A stretch of DNA of 64,000 bases. Source: Rhodocyclaceae bacterium (GTDB lineage: Bacteria; Pseudomonadota; Gammaproteobacteria; Burkholderiales; Rhodocyclaceae). The stretch is from contig NKXK01000024.1 in assembly GCA_004379165.1 (NCBI GenBank), positions 62,001-126,000 on the forward strand, read 5' to 3'. The notes under the pieces were generated by a model. The model ran no database searches. It was not told where the DNA came from and saw nothing but the letters and a program-made list of their open reading frames with translations. A program made the position numbers and the translations under genes. Below, one piece after another: positions 29,682 to 39,321 of the stretch; position 1 is the stretch's first letter, and the number at the start of each line of letters is the position of its first letter.

Positions 29682-29706
29682 CTTTGAATTTCCCGGACAG
29701 ACTGCC

Positions 29707-30153
29707 ATGAGCCTCAAAGCACGCATCACCGAAGACATGAAATCGGCCATGAAGGCCAAGGAAGCCGGCCGCCTCGCCGCCATCCGCCTGCTGCTCGCTG
29801 CCATCAAGCAAAAGGAAGTAGATGAGCGCACCGAGCTTGACGACGCCGCGGTCAGCAGCGTCATCGAGAAACTGGTCAAGCAACGCAAGGACAGCGTCAC
29901 CCAATACGAAGCCGCCGGTCGCGCCGACCTGGCCGATGTCGAAAAGGCCGAGATCGCCATCCTCTCCGCCTACCTGCCGGAAAAAATGGGCAACGACGAA
30001 ATCGCCGCCGCCGTCACCGCCGCGGTCGCCGCCACCGGCGCCAAAGGCCCGGCCGACATGGGCAAGCTGATGGCCGTCCTCAAGCCACAACTGGCGGGCA
30101 AGGCTGACATGGCCGAGGTTTCGAAGCTGGTCAAGGCGGCACTCGCCGGCTGA
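29707..30153 (+). CDS. GatB/YqeY domain protein
   Basis: 148 residues beginning MSLKARITEDMKSAMKAKEAGR, typical YqeY. It has the helical domain shared with the tail of GatB (VSSVIEKLVKQRKDSVTQYEAAGR) and the C-terminal ADMGKLMAVLKPQLAGKADMAEV. The family may bind tRNA; its cellular role is unclear. Usual neighbour of rpsU and dnaG in proteobacteria. Confidence 0.93.
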   Translation: MSLKARITEDMKSAMKAKEAGRLAAIRLLLAAIKQKEVDERTELDDAAVSSVIEKLVKQRKDSVTQYEAAGRADLADVEKAEIAILSAYLPEKMGNDEIAAAVTAAVAATGAKGPADMGKLMAVLKPQLAGKADMAEVSKLVKAALAG

Positions 30154-30168
30154 TCGCACCCCGCTGCC

Positions 30169-31899
30169 GTGATCCCGGAAAGTTTCATCCAGGACCTCCT
30201 CGCCCGGGTCGACATCGTCGACCTGGTCGACAGTTACGTGCCGCTGAAGAAGGCGGGCGCCAATTACGCCGCCTGCTGCCCATTCCACAACGAGAAAACC
30301 CCCTCCTTCACCGTCAGCCCGACCAAGCAGTTCTACCACTGCTTCGGCTGCGGCGCCCACGGCACAGCCATCGGCTTCGTGATGGAGTACCAGGGCATCG
30401 GCTTCGTCGATGCCGTGCGCGAACTGGCCTCACGAAGCGGCATGACCGTGCCGGAGAGCGAGGGCTTCAAGCCCGAACAGGCGGGGCAGACACGCAATCT
30501 GGTCGAGGTAATGAGCCGCGCTGCCGCCCATTACAAGGAGCAGCTCAAACGCTCGCCGAAGGCGATTGAATACTGCAAGAAGCGCGGCCTGACCGGTGAA
30601 ATCGCCGCCCGCTACGGCATGGGCTACGCCCCGGACGGCTGGCAGAACCTGCAGGCGGTATTTCCGGAGTACCACGCCGACGCCTTGCTGACAGCCGGCC
30701 TGGTCATCGAGAACGAAGCCGGCCGCCGCTACGACCGATTCCGTGACCGATTGATGATCCCGATCATCAACCCCAAGGGTGACATCATCGCCTTTGGTGG
30801 CCGGGTCATCGATCAGGGCGAGCCGAAATACCTGAATTCCCCGGAAACACCGCTGTTCGAAAAAGGCCGCGAACTCTTCGGCCTGCCGCAAGCCCGCCAG
30901 GCCTTGCGTGACACTGATACCGCCATCGTCACCGAGGGCTACATGGATGTCATTGCCCTTGCCCAGGCCGGCGTCGGCAATGCCGTGGCCACACTGGGCA
31001 CAGCCACCACGGCAACCCACGTCCAGAAACTGCTGCGCCAGGTGGATCGCATCGTTTTCTGCTTTGACGGCGACCGCGCCGGCCGCAAGGCCGCGTGGCG
31101 GGCGCTCGAAAACTCACTGGAAGCACTGGTCGACAACAAGCGCCTGGCGTTTGTCTTCTTGCCGGCAGAACATGATCCCGACAGTTACATCCGCGAATTC
31201 GGCAAAGCCGAGTTCGACCGCCAGGTCACCCAGGCCACCCCGCTATCGGATTTCCTGCTCCGCGAACTCGCCAACCGCTGCGACCTGACCAGCGCCGAAG
31301 GCAAGGCGCAACTGATCTACGAAGCGAAGCCACTGTTGCTCAAGCTGCCGACCCCGTTGCTTCGCCTGCAACTGGTCAAGCGTCTCGCCGAGGCGAGCGG
31401 CTTTGCCCAGGAAGAAGTCGAGCGGCTGTGCGAGCTGAAATCCTATGCCCCGCCGGCACCACCGCGGGCGCGCCGGGTCGCCCCCTCACTGACCCGCAAC
31501 CTGTTGCGCATCGTTCTCCAAAAACCGGCGCTCGCCCGCGAACTGCCCTGCGAGTTGCTGCCCGACACCGCCGAACGTCCCGCGCTCCTGCGTCTGCATT
31601 CACTGACAGCGGCACACGAGGGCGAGATCAGCTACGCCGCCCTCCGCGAGCAATTGCGCGGCCTGCCGGAAGAAGCACAGATCGAGGAAGCCGCAGCGGA
31701 ACTTCTCGGGTTGCCGTTTGACGAAGCTGAGGCTGATGCGGAGTTTCGCGACACGCTCGAAAAACTCCGTGACGGCGAACAGAAACGCCACTTCGAACAA
31801 CTTCAGGCCAAAGCCCAGCAATTTGGCGTAGCCGGCCTCTCCGCCGAGGAAAAGCAGCGCTACATTCAGCTGCTGACCTCGCGTCCCGACCGAAGCTAA
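30169..31899 (+). CDS. dnaG: DNA primase
   Basis: 576 residues from a GTG start giving [23 protein letters not shown]2 zinc-binding domain ([12 protein letters not shown]...[10 protein letters not shown], residues 40-65), TOPRIM domain with [10 protein letters not shown] and [13 protein letters not shown], and a C-terminal helicase-binding domain. It synthesises RNA primers at the fork. Sits 15 bases after yqeY. Confidence 0.96.
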   Translation: MIPESFIQDLLARVDIVDLVDSYVPLKKAGANYAACCPFHNEKTPSFTVSPTKQFYHCFGCGAHGTAIGFVMEYQGIGFVDAVRELASRSGMTVPESEGFKPEQAGQTRNLVEVMSRAAAHYKEQLKRSPKAIEYCKKRGLTGEIAARYGMGYAPDGWQNLQAVFPEYHADALLTAGLVIENEAGRRYDRFRDRLMIPIINPKGDIIAFGGRVIDQGEPKYLNSPETPLFEKGRELFGLPQARQALRDTDTAIVTEGYMDVIALAQAGVGNAVATLGTATTATHVQKLLRQVDRIVFCFDGDRAGRKAAWRALENSLEALVDNKRLAFVFLPAEHDPDSYIREFGKAEFDRQVTQATPLSDFLLRELANRCDLTSAEGKAQLIYEAKPLLLKLPTPLLRLQLVKRLAEASGFAQEEVERLCELKSYAPPAPPRARRVAPSLTRNLLRIVLQKPALARELPCELLPDTAERPALLRLHSLTAAHEGEISYAALREQLRGLPEEAQIEEAAAELLGLPFDEAEADAEFRDTLEKLRDGEQKRHFEQLQAKAQQFGVAGLSAEEKQRYIQLLTSRPDRS

Positions 31900-31903
31900 G
31901 TTG

Positions 31904-31912
31904 TGGTATAAT
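31904..31912 (+). promoter_or_regulatory. Extended -10 promoter for rpoD
   Basis: TGGTATAAT, an extended -10, directly after the dnaG stop and 33 bases before the rpoD ATG. No good -35. It would allow rpoD expression apart from the operon. Confidence 0.6.
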
Positions 31913-31945
31913 TTATGGTTTTCCCCAATCCGATGGATCGTGTTC

Positions 31946-33913
31946 ATGGCTAAGGCAAAAGACACCGCTAAGGAAGCACCGAAGGCTCGCACCAGCAAAG
32001 CCAAGGAAAAGGCCGCCGAAAAGGCGCTGCTCGAGGGTGCAATGGCTGAAACTCCCGAACCGCTTGATGCCGAAGCGCGCAAGATGCGCCTCAAGGCGCT
32101 AATCAAGCTGGGCAAGGAGCGGGGCTACCTGACCTACGCCGAGATCAACGATCACCTCCCGGACGATGTTGTCGATGCTGAAAGTATCGAAGCCATCATC
32201 TCGACCTTCAGCGAAATGAGCATCCAGGTCTTCGACGAAGCCCCGGCGGCCGAAGACCTGCTGATGTCGGACACCGCCGCAGCCGCCACCGACGACGAAG
32301 AAGTCGAGGCCCAGGCTGAACAGGCCCTGTCTACGGTCGACTCGGAATTTGGCCGCACTACCGACCCGGTGCGCATGTACATGCGCGAAATGGGCACCGT
32401 CGAACTGCTCACCCGCGAAGGTGAAATCGAGATCGCCAAGCGTATCGAGGAGGGCCTCAAGCACATGATCATCGCGATCTCTGCTTGCCCGACCACGATC
32501 AACGACATTCTCGAAATGGCCGCCAAGGTCGAGAGCGACGAAATGCGCATCGACGAACTGGTGGATGGCCTGATCGACCCGAATGCCGTCGAAGCCGAAC
32601 CGGCTGCTGAAATGGCCGACGCCGCCGAGGACGGGGATGAGGATGAAGATGGCGACGGCGAAGGCGGCGGCGGTGCCGCGGCTGCGTCCTTGCTGCAACT
32701 GAAGACGGAAGCCCTGGAACGCTTCAAGACCATCAAGACCCTGCACACCAAGATGCAGAAGGCCTTGAACAAGGGCACGCAGGAAAAGGCTTACGTCAAG
32801 CTACAGACCCAGCTCTCCGAAGAGCTGATGAACATCCGCTTCACCTCGCGCGCCATCGAGCGCCTGTGCGACAGCGTGCGTGGCATGGTCGAGAAGGTCC
32901 GTGGCTGCGAGCGCAAGATCCAGCAACTCTGCGTCGATCGCGTCAAGATGCCGCGTCCGCACTTCATCCAGGTTTTCCCCGGCAACGAAACCAATCTCGA
33001 CTGGGTCGACGCTGAAATCGCTGCCGCCCCCAAGACCTACGTCGCCATTCTGACCCGCAACGCGCCGGACATCAAGGAAGAGCAGAAGAAGCTGATCGCC
33101 CTGCAGGACCACATCGGCATTTCGCTGAAGGAACTCAAGGACATCAACAAGCAGATGTCCACCGGCGAAGCCAAGGCCCGTCGCGCCAAGCGCGAGATGA
33201 CCGAGGCCAACCTGCGCCTGGTGATCTCCATCGCCAAAAAATACACCAACCGCGGCCTGCAGTTCCTTGACCTGATCCAGGAAGGCAATATTGGCCTGAT
33301 GAAGGCGGTGGATAAGTTCGAATATCGTCGCGGCTACAAGTTCTCGACTTACGCCACCTGGTGGATCCGTCAGGCCATCACCCGCTCCATCGCCGATCAG
33401 GCGCGCACCATCCGTATCCCGGTCCATATGATCGAAACGATCAACAAGATGAACCGGATCAGCCGCCAGATTCTTCAGGAAACCGGCGCCGAGCCGGATC
33501 CTGCAACGCTGGCCAAGAAAATGGAGATGCCGGAGGACAAGATCCGCAAGATCATGAAGATTTCCAAGGAGCCGATCTCCATGGAAACACCGATTGGCGA
33601 CGACGATGACTCCCACCTGGGCGACTTCATCGAGGATCAGTCCACGCTGGCGCCGGCCGATGCGGCGATGTACTCGAGCCTGCGCGGCGTCACCAAGGAC
33701 ATCCTCGACACTCTGACTACACGCGAAGCCAAGGTGCTGCGCATGCGCTTCGGCATCGAGATGAACACCGATCATACGCTGGAAGAAGTCGGCAAGCAGT
33801 TCGACGTTACCCGCGAACGCATCCGCCAGATTGAAGCCAAGGCCCTGCGCAAGCTGCGTCACCCGAGCCGCTCGGACAAGCTGCGCAGCTTCCTCGACCA
33901 AGGCAACAATTAA
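31946..33913 (+). CDS. rpoD: RNA polymerase primary sigma factor (sigma-70)
   Basis: 655 residues from [20 protein letters not shown]. The N-terminal region 1.1 ([22 protein letters not shown]) is followed by [31 protein letters not shown] (1.2) and a long acidic non-conserved region rich in Asp/Glu/Gly. Then come regions 2 ([37 protein letters not shown]), 3 and 4 ([23 protein letters not shown]). An in-frame opening to 31901 exists but overlaps the promoter. Last protein gene of the operon. Confidence 0.97.
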   Translation: MAKAKDTAKEAPKARTSKAKEKAAEKALLEGAMAETPEPLDAEARKMRLKALIKLGKERGYLTYAEINDHLPDDVVDAESIEAIISTFSEMSIQVFDEAPAAEDLLMSDTAAAATDDEEVEAQAEQALSTVDSEFGRTTDPVRMYMREMGTVELLTREGEIEIAKRIEEGLKHMIIAISACPTTINDILEMAAKVESDEMRIDELVDGLIDPNAVEAEPAAEMADAAEDGDEDEDGDGEGGGGAAAASLLQLKTEALERFKTIKTLHTKMQKALNKGTQEKAYVKLQTQLSEELMNIRFTSRAIERLCDSVRGMVEKVRGCERKIQQLCVDRVKMPRPHFIQVFPGNETNLDWVDAEIAAAPKTYVAILTRNAPDIKEEQKKLIALQDHIGISLKELKDINKQMSTGEAKARRAKREMTEANLRLVISIAKKYTNRGLQFLDLIQEGNIGLMKAVDKFEYRRGYKFSTYATWWIRQAITRSIADQARTIRIPVHMIETINKMNRISRQILQETGAEPDPATLAKKMEMPEDKIRKIMKISKEPISMETPIGDDDDSHLGDFIEDQSTLAPADAAMYSSLRGVTKDILDTLTTREAKVLRMRFGIEMNTDHTLEEVGKQFDVTRERIRQIEAKALRKLRHPSRSDKLRSFLDQGNN

Positions 33914-33919
33914 TCACCA

Positions 33920-33996
33920 GGGCCTGTAGCTCAGTTGGTCAGAGCAGAGGACTCATAATCCTTTGGTCCAGGGTTCAAGTCCCTGCGGGCCCACCA
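33920..33996 (+). tRNA. tRNA with CAT anticodon, probably Ile2 (lysidine) rather than Met
   Basis: A 77-base cloverleaf: acceptor GGGCCTG/CGGGCCC, D-stem GCTC/GAGC, anticodon loop CTCATAA, T-stem CAGGG/CCCTG, and encoded CCA. Anticodon CAT at 33954-33956. The acceptor pairs C4-G69 and C5-G68, and the run GACTCATAATC, TTGGTC, GGTTCAAGTCC, resemble E. coli ileX more than elongator tRNA-Met. Isoleucine identity would require TilS modification; this is inference. Confidence 0.9.
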
Positions 33997-34002
33997 AAAA
34001 AC

Positions 34003-34030
34003 AATGGCCTACGAGCAATCGTAGGCCATT
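34003..34030. terminator. Bidirectional terminator between the tRNA and erpA
   Basis: Perfect 12-bp stem AATGGCCTACGA / TCGTAGGCCATT with GCAA loop, T-rich on both sides. Confidence 0.9.
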
Positions 34031-34071
34031 TTCTTTGGCACTGAATGCCGGAGCAATCCGGCCTCAGGCGA

Positions 34072-34422
34072 TCAGGCGGAGAACGAAGAGCCGCAACCGC
34101 AGGTGGAAGTCGCGTTCGGATTGCGAATGACGAACTGGGAGCCTTCGAGGCCTTCTGAATAATCGATCTCGGCACCAACGAGATACTGATAGCTCATGGG
34201 ATCGATCAGCAGGGTGACGCCATTCTTTTCCATGGTCGTATCATCCTCGGCAACCTCTTCGTCGAATGTGAAGCCGTACTGAAAGCCGGAACAACCACCA
34301 CCGGTAACGAACACGCGCAGCTTGAGGGACGGATTGCCTTCCTCTTCGATCAACTCACGGACTTTATTGGCTGCACTGTCGGTAAAGTTAATCGGCCCGA
34401 CCATTTCGGCAACTGCATTCAT
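34072..34422 (-). CDS. erpA: Iron-sulfur cluster insertion protein ErpA
   Basis: 116 residues, A-type carrier family, with ligands Cys in [11 protein letters not shown] and CGCGSSF at the C-terminus. Starts [20 protein letters not shown] after AGGAG. It delivers Fe-S clusters to enzymes of isoprenoid synthesis and respiration. Downstream of bactofilin and DUF6776. Confidence 0.95.
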   Translation of the reverse strand: MNAVAEMVGPINFTDSAANKVRELIEEEGNPSLKLRVFVTGGGCSGFQYGFTFDEEVAEDDTTMEKNGVTLLIDPMSYQYLVGAEIDYSEGLEGSQFVIRNPNATSTCGCGSSFSA

Positions 34423-34485
34423 GACTATTACTCCTGAAAAAAGTGTGCGGAATTATGAGAGCACGCACTAGCTCGGTCAACTGAC

Positions 34486-34887
34486 TTAGTTCGCTGCAGC
34501 CAGCTTAAGTTCCACCGTTTTGCCATCAAGATGAAGCAGACGCCCCTCGATGACCGCCCCCTGATGCATTTCGATCAACGCATATTCAACATCGCCGAGG
34601 ATCCGGGCCTTGGACTGCAGTTCCAGAGAATCCGAAACGCTGACTGGGCCAACGATAACGCCGTTGCTGACCAGATGTGCAACCTTCACCGCCCCTTCAA
34701 CCCGGGCATGCTCACTGAGCACCAGAACGGCGGCGCTTGCACCATCGCTAGCCTCCACGGCGCCCTTGACCACACCATCAACGCGTAGCCCACCGGTAAA
34801 ACGGATATTGCCCTCGACAACCGTACCGGAACCAATCAGGCTATCAATACGCGCCTGTGGCTTGTTATCACGCCCCTTGCCGAACAT
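34486..34887 (-). CDS. Bactofilin (polymer-forming cytoskeletal protein)
   Basis: 133 residues with the bactofilin beta-helix pattern: IGSGTVVEGNIRFTGGLRVDGVVKGAVEA, HARVEGAVKVAHLVSNGVIVGPV, ALIEMHQGAVIEGRLLH. Bactofilins self-assemble into filaments at the membrane and influence cell shape and peptidoglycan synthesis. Eight bases downstream of the DUF6776 gene, so co-transcribed. Confidence 0.93.
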   Translation of the reverse strand: MFGKGRDNKPQARIDSLIGSGTVVEGNIRFTGGLRVDGVVKGAVEASDGASAAVLVLSEHARVEGAVKVAHLVSNGVIVGPVSVSDSLELQSKARILGDVEYALIEMHQGAVIEGRLLHLDGKTVELKLAAAN

Positions 34888-34895
34888 GCGTCCTC

Positions 34896-35627
34896 CTAAA
34901 GCTGAGCTGATTTCTTTGCCTTGAGTGTATCACCCTGCAGCACACGTACATCAGCCGCCGCGATAACCGCGCCGTCCGGCAGTTTGAACCCACCTTCACG
35001 GCGGCGAAAATTCCTTAACTCAAGCTGATAATCTGCGTCGCCGGGCTTTTCCGGCAGAACCAGTTGCTGCGCTTTGCCCGCATGCGTAAACGCAACTGTC
35101 AGCTGCAATCGCCCTTTGAATTCCGGCAACTGCCGCCCCCCTTGGTAAGCAAACAATATGCGGTAGCGAAATCGACCATCGCCCTCGTGCTGCAAGCGGA
35201 AGGATTCAACACGCACCCCGCCCTCCTCCCCCGCTGCCGGAACCAGTCGCTCAAACAGCAGCAGATCCTCCTTGAGCTGACTGTTTTCCTGCTCAAGCTC
35301 GGCCACTCGGAGCAAGAGCTTTTGCTGCGCAGCGCGCTCGATACTCACCGCATTTTGGCCGGTTCCTGAAGTTGACCGCAGAAGCGACAACTCTTCCTGT
35401 TGCTGTACCACTGTCTGACGGAGATGCTCAAACTCGTCTCCTCCGGCGCGAGAGCGAACCAGTTCAACGGAGAGAGAGACCAATACCAGAATAAACACAG
35501 CAGCCAATAAGGCCGCCACCCACACCCAGCGCCTGGGGAATTGCGTCCGGACGACCACCCGGGGTGCGGCCAAACCAAAATGGCGCTTGACGTTACGCAG
35601 ACGCCGCGAGACAGCGCGTACAGGCAT
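34896..35627 (-). CDS. DUF6776-type membrane protein
   Basis: 243 residues: a basic N-terminus, one membrane span (WVAALLAAVFILVLVSLSVELV, about residues 35-56), a coiled-coil region (HLRQTVVQQQEELSLLRS and LLLRVAELEQENSQLKEDLL), and a C-terminal beta-rich domain. Commonly found next to bactofilin in betaproteobacteria, which suggests a joint role in envelope morphogenesis. A degenerate match to the dispersed element lies in the coiled-coil linker (about 35351-35383). Confidence 0.8.
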   Translation of the reverse strand: MPVRAVSRRLRNVKRHFGLAAPRVVVRTQFPRRWVWVAALLAAVFILVLVSLSVELVRSRAGGDEFEHLRQTVVQQQEELSLLRSTSGTGQNAVSIERAAQQKLLLRVAELEQENSQLKEDLLLFERLVPAAGEEGGVRVESFRLQHEGDGRFRYRILFAYQGGRQLPEFKGRLQLTVAFTHAGKAQQLVLPEKPGDADYQLELRNFRRREGGFKLPDGAVIAAADVRVLQGDTLKAKKSAQL

Positions 35628-35720
35628 CAGTCAGCGCAGCGCCATGCCGCACGCTCTTGCAATGTACAGTAGCCGCCGCGATGAGTTCTGGTGAAACGAA
35701 TCATCCGGCGATCATAAACA

Positions 35721-35746
35721 AAAAAGCCGCCCTGAGGCGGCTTTTT
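35721..35746. terminator. Terminator after rpsI (bidirectional)
   Basis: Stem AAAAAGCCGCC / GGCGGCTTTTT with CTGA loop. Confidence 0.9.
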
Positions 35747-35760
35747 CGAACTGAATCGAA

Positions 35761-36153
35761 TTAACGCTTCGAGAACTGCTTGCGGCGGCGAGCCTTGCGG
35801 AAACCAACTTTCTTACGTTCAACTTCACGAGCGTCACGTGTCACGAAGCCAGCCTTGGACAGCGCCGGCTTGAGCGCAGCATCGAACTCGATCAGGGCAC
35901 GGGTGATACCGTGACGGACCGCACCTGCCTGACCCGACTCACCACCACCGGTGACGTTAACCTTGATATCGAAGCCAGCGAGTTGCTCAACGAGTTCGAG
36001 CGGCTGACGAACGATCATGCGACCGGTTTCGCGGGAGAAGAACTGATCAACAGGCTTGCCATTGACGATGATGACGCCGGAGCCACGCTTCATGAAAACA
36101 CGAGCGACTGCGCTCTTGCGACGACCGGTGCCGTAGAAATAACTTTCAGCCAT
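35761..36153 (-). CDS. rpsI: 30S ribosomal protein uS9
   Basis: 130 residues, [20 protein letters not shown] at the start and the Lys/Arg-rich [17 protein letters not shown] tail that reaches the decoding centre. Nine bases downstream of rplM, the universal pair. Confidence 0.97.
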   Translation of the reverse strand: MAESYFYGTGRRKSAVARVFMKRGSGVIIVNGKPVDQFFSRETGRMIVRQPLELVEQLAGFDIKVNVTGGGESGQAGAVRHGITRALIEFDAALKPALSKAGFVTRDAREVERKKVGFRKARRRKQFSKR

Positions 36154-36162
36154 GATGACCCC

Positions 36163-36591
36163 TTAGATTTCCAGAGCCTTGGGCTGCTGGGCGGTGTGAG
36201 GATGCTGATCGCCAGCGTAGCACTTCAGCTTCTTCAGCATTGCGTAGCCCAGCGGGCCCTTCGGCAGCATGCCCTTGACGGCGGTTTCGAGGGCGCGGCC
36301 CGGGAAACGCTGCTGCATTTTCTTGAAGTTGGTTTCGTAGATACCACCGGGATAACCGGAATGGCGGAAGTACTTCTTGTCCTCAGCCTTGTTACCGGTC
36401 ACGGTCAGCTTTTCGACGTTGGTGACGACGATGAAATCGCCGGTATCAACGTGCGGGGTGTAAATGGCCTTGTGCTTGCCACGCAGACGGCTGGCAATTT
36501 CGGTAGCGAGGCGGCCGAGCACCTTGTCTGTGGCGTCTACCACAAACCACTCGCGCTTCACCTCATGTGGCTTGGCGGAAAACGTTTTCAT
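36163..36591 (-). CDS. rplM: 50S ribosomal protein uL13
   Basis: 142 residues, [20 protein letters not shown] through [32 protein letters not shown]; canonical length. First gene of rplM-rpsI, with a clear promoter upstream. Confidence 0.97.
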   Translation of the reverse strand: MKTFSAKPHEVKREWFVVDATDKVLGRLATEIASRLRGKHKAIYTPHVDTGDFIVVTNVEKLTVTGNKAEDKKYFRHSGYPGGIYETNFKKMQQRFPGRALETAVKGMLPKGPLGYAMLKKLKCYAGDQHPHTAQQPKALEI

Positions 36592-36639
36592 GTGTGTGCC
36601 GTCCTGAAAAAATTGGGCGCAGATCGGAGAAAGCCGAGG

Positions 36640-36669
36640 ATTTTATCCGATCAAACCGCACAACGTCAA
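36640..36669 (-). promoter_or_regulatory. Sigma-70 promoter of rplM-rpsI
   Basis: On the minus strand TTGACG (36669-36664), 18 bases, TAAAAT (36645-36640), about 50 bases before rplM. Confidence 0.7.
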
Positions 36670-36699
36670 CGGTATTACAGAAAATCCTGCAGTCGAAAA

Positions 36700-36880
36700 A
36701 AAACGCGGCTCGCTGAGCCGCGTTAAATCCACACCAAAGGAGGAGGGTGGAGGAGACAAATCTGAACTGAAGAACCCATCGCTGTTAGTCACTACAGTTC
36801 GTACGCTTCGCATTGTGAAGGAAAGCACGCCTGGAGGCAAGCCAAATTTGTGCGACGCACAACTGACATAATTATCTGTC
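36700..36880 (-). ncRNA. Candidate small RNA with anti-Shine-Dalgarno motifs
   Basis: A perfect 10-bp hairpin (36702-36711 / 36715-36724) followed on the minus strand by a run of eight T forms a strong terminator, placed just upstream of the rplM promoter. No minus-strand gene lies above it. A TATAAT on the minus strand (36891-36886) could start a transcript of about 180 bases. The last third is rich in CCTCC (TCTCCTCC, ACCCTCCTCC), complementary to ribosome-binding sites. A PhaR-like palindrome lies at 36848-36862. All functional claims are inference. Confidence 0.4.
36848..36862. promoter_or_regulatory. 15-base palindrome, PhaR-like operator
   Basis: TTGTGCGACGCACAA, a perfect palindrome around a central A, nearly identical to the site in the phasin promoter (53432). 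Lies in the AT-rich gap between rplM and the OsmC gene, inside the candidate small-RNA unit. Confidence 0.5.
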
Positions 36881-37086
36881 GATTGATTATATTTATGCTT
36901 TCTATATCTATGTTTTAATTTTGTTTAATAAACACGGTAACGATACATTGCATGATTAAAAACCAGACTCGATCACAAGATTCGAACTGACATTTTTTTA
37001 CATTTATGCTGCGCCGCAACATTATCTTCCGAACCCCTTCCCGCCATTGATTCCGCTAGAATCTCACGCCTTAACTGGAGAGCACT
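36863..37086. other. AT-rich intergenic stretch
   Basis: Much lower GC than the surroundings, with long A/T runs near 36880-37010. No reading frame of interest. It probably holds promoters for the OsmC gene on the plus strand and for a minus-strand transcript. Confidence 0.5.
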
Positions 37087-37515
37087 ATGGAATGCACAGT
37101 CAGATGGATGGGCAACGATGCCGGGATGTCTTTCGTTGCCGAGAGTGGCAGCGGGCACGCGACAGTCATGGATGGCGCGCCCGAAGCCGGTGGCCGCAAC
37201 CTGGGCATGCGCCCGATGGAGATGATTCTTGCAGGCACCGGCGGCTGCAGTGCTTTTGATGTGGTGTTGATTCTGAAAAAGGGGCGCCATGCCGTGAACG
37301 GCTGTGAAGTGAGCCTGAATGCCGAGCGTGCCGAAACCGACCCGAAGGTCTTCACACGCATTCACTTCCATTACCGGGTCAAGGGCCGCAACCTGAAGCG
37401 CGATGCCGTTGCCCGCGCGATTGAGTTATCGAAAGACAAATATTGCTCGGCGTCGATCATGATGGCGCAAACCGCCGAACTGACGTACGACTTCGAAATC
37501 GTCGAGGAGGCGTAA
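37087..37515 (+). CDS. OsmC-family protein (YhfA-like)
   Basis: 142 residues. The OsmC fold is shown by GRNLGMRPMEMILAGTGGCSAFDVVLILKK (first Cys) and KYCSASIMMAQTAELTY (second Cys), the paired thiols used for peroxide reduction in the family. The YhfA subgroup is not clearly a peroxidase. The start ATG has GGAGAG upstream. Convergent with coq7. Confidence 0.9.
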   Translation: MECTVRWMGNDAGMSFVAESGSGHATVMDGAPEAGGRNLGMRPMEMILAGTGGCSAFDVVLILKKGRHAVNGCEVSLNAERAETDPKVFTRIHFHYRVKGRNLKRDAVARAIELSKDKYCSASIMMAQTAELTYDFEIVEEA

Positions 37516-37533
37516 GCCGCTACCCATGGCGGG

Positions 37534-38157
37534 CTACAACCGGTAGGCGAGCCCGGTCATCACTTTCGCCATTAGACGCATTGCGCCTTTGATCGGCGGT
37601 GGCAGCTCTGCCGCCCCATGCGCGATGGCAGTTTCCGCATGCTGGATTTCGTCCAGACGCATCTGATCGACAATCGCCCTGGAGCGCTCGTCATCCTCCG
37701 GAATCTCGGACAGATGCCCATCGAGATGCGCTTCAACCTGCCGCTCGGTTTCAGCAAGGAAGCCGAGATTCCATTTATCCCCGAGCAAGCCGGCCGCCAC
37801 CCCCAGACTCAGCGACCCGGCATACCAAAGCGGATTGAGAAAACTCTGCCGCCCGCCCAGTTCGCTGATCCGAGAGGCAGTCCAAGCAAGATGCTCGGTT
37901 TCTTCGTCCGCCGCCTGACGCAAGGCGTCACGAACCGCCGGATCACGTGAGGTCAACGCCTGCCCTTGGTAAAGCGCCTGGGCACAGATCTCACCGCAAT
38001 GGTTGACGCGCATCAGTCCGGCCACATGCCGTCGCTGCGTATCATCCAATTCAACATCCGGAGACGACGCTCCGGGAATCGGTCTCTGGCTTCTCGCCGG
38101 CGCGGCGATGGTGCGCAGCGCCCGGTCGACTTCGATAATGAATTGATCGATACCCAT
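37534..38157 (-). CDS. coq7: Demethoxyubiquinone hydroxylase Coq7
   Basis: 207 residues from the ATG at 38157 (GGTGA upstream; a TTG nine bases earlier is possible). Di-iron ligands are in [35 protein letters not shown] and [14 protein letters not shown]. It hydroxylates the last ring position in aerobic ubiquinone synthesis, as in Pseudomonas and Acinetobacter where it replaces UbiF. Directly follows the CNP1-like gene. Confidence 0.94.
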   Translation of the reverse strand: MGIDQFIIEVDRALRTIAAPARSQRPIPGASSPDVELDDTQRRHVAGLMRVNHCGEICAQALYQGQALTSRDPAVRDALRQAADEETEHLAWTASRISELGGRQSFLNPLWYAGSLSLGVAAGLLGDKWNLGFLAETERQVEAHLDGHLSEIPEDDERSRAIVDQMRLDEIQHAETAIAHGAAELPPPIKGAMRLMAKVMTGLAYRL

Positions 38158-38159
38158 TT

Positions 38160-38678
38160 TCACCAACGCTTGTTCAGCGGATGAACGCCCCGCTGCAAGG
38201 CGTCCAGCGCCTCGGCGGTGTTAGCGACGATCACGCCGCCCGGACAGAAATACTCAAGGAACAGCGCCGCGTGGTGGCGATTGGCAACCACATCCTTGAT
38301 CCGCGTCCACTCGTTGTTGCGCGACTTGGACCACGACCCGTCCAGACGCCCGGATGCGTAGATCCTGTTTTCCCGCGTCTCGCAGCGCATGCCTTCGTAG
38401 GTCACATTGCGCGCCCCACCCGAAGTTGTGATGATCAGCACGTAACGGATGACGCCATCGCTATCCACGCTGAGGCTCTTCGGATCAATCGAGAACCGAT
38501 TGTCGGTCGCAGCGCTGACGTAGAAGGGTATCTGCGCCGCATGGTCGGGCGCCGGCGGCAAGCGGAGCGCCAGTTCCTGCCAGGGTTTCTTCTCGTACTC
38601 TTCGTCAAAATCATCCGGCGCCGCCTGCGTAGCGACCGAAACCAGCGAGAGCATGGCAAAAAGCAGTCTGCGCATCAC
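38160..38678 (-). CDS. CNP1-like family exported protein
   Basis: 172 residues with signal peptide [21 protein letters not shown]. The mature part contains [45 protein letters not shown] and [15 protein letters not shown], matching the CNP1-like family named after a neisserial cryptic protein. Function unknown. Start overlaps the rppH stop by four bases. Confidence 0.85.
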   Translation of the reverse strand: MMRRLLFAMLSLVSVATQAAPDDFDEEYEKKPWQELALRLPPAPDHAAQIPFYVSAATDNRFSIDPKSLSVDSDGVIRYVLIITTSGGARNVTYEGMRCETRENRIYASGRLDGSWSKSRNNEWTRIKDVVANRHHAALFLEYFCPGGVIVANTAEALDALQRGVHPLNKRW

Positions 38679-39208
38679 GCCTCCCCGGACGACGTTGGCT
38701 CTTCGTCAAGACGGCGCGGCCTGAGCGAACGGCGATCCGCATCAAGGAAGCGCGCCAGTTCGCTCAGCGCCTGCTCATAGACGGTACGCTTGAATTCGAT
38801 CACCGCGTCAAGCGGCACCCAGTAGTCGTTCCAGCGCCAGGCGTCGAATTCCGGCTTGGGCGTGGCCCGCAGCGAAACATCGCTGTCCCGACCGACGAGA
38901 CGCAAAAGGAACCAGATCTGTTTCTGCCCCTTGTAAGAGCCGCGCCATTCGCGCTTGATCCAGTGTGTCGGCACTTCGTAACGAAGCCAGCCCTTGGTCC
39001 GCCCCAGGATACGCACGTGCTCGGGCTGCAGCCCGACTTCTTCATGCAACTCCCGATACATGGCTTCTTCGGGCGACTCGCCGCGCTTGATGCCACCTTG
39101 TGGGAACTGCCAGGAATGTTCACGTATGCGCTTGCCCCAGAAAACCTCGTTTTTGGCGTTACAAAGAATGATGCCGACGTTCGGGCGATAGCCTTCACGG
39201 TCGAGCAT
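38675..39208 (-). CDS. rppH: RNA pyrophosphohydrolase RppH
   Basis: 177 residues. The Nudix box is intact ([20 protein letters not shown] then VGL, near residues 37-59) within [17 protein letters not shown] and WQFPQG contexts typical of RppH. It removes pyrophosphate from mRNA 5' ends to start decay. Divergent from proS, an arrangement common in betaproteobacteria. Confidence 0.95.
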   Translation of the reverse strand: MLDREGYRPNVGIILCNAKNEVFWGKRIREHSWQFPQGGIKRGESPEEAMYRELHEEVGLQPEHVRILGRTKGWLRYEVPTHWIKREWRGSYKGQKQIWFLLRLVGRDSDVSLRATPKPEFDAWRWNDYWVPLDAVIEFKRTVYEQALSELARFLDADRRSLRPRRLDEEPTSSGEA

Positions 39209-39321
39209 GATAATCCTGCAAAAATTAATTGGTTACCGCGATTCTTTCACAAAGCCGGTCGACATGCAAAGAACGGCGTCCGTGTAAAATTGCGCTTTTG
39301 CAACGAAATCAAGAGCATCCC

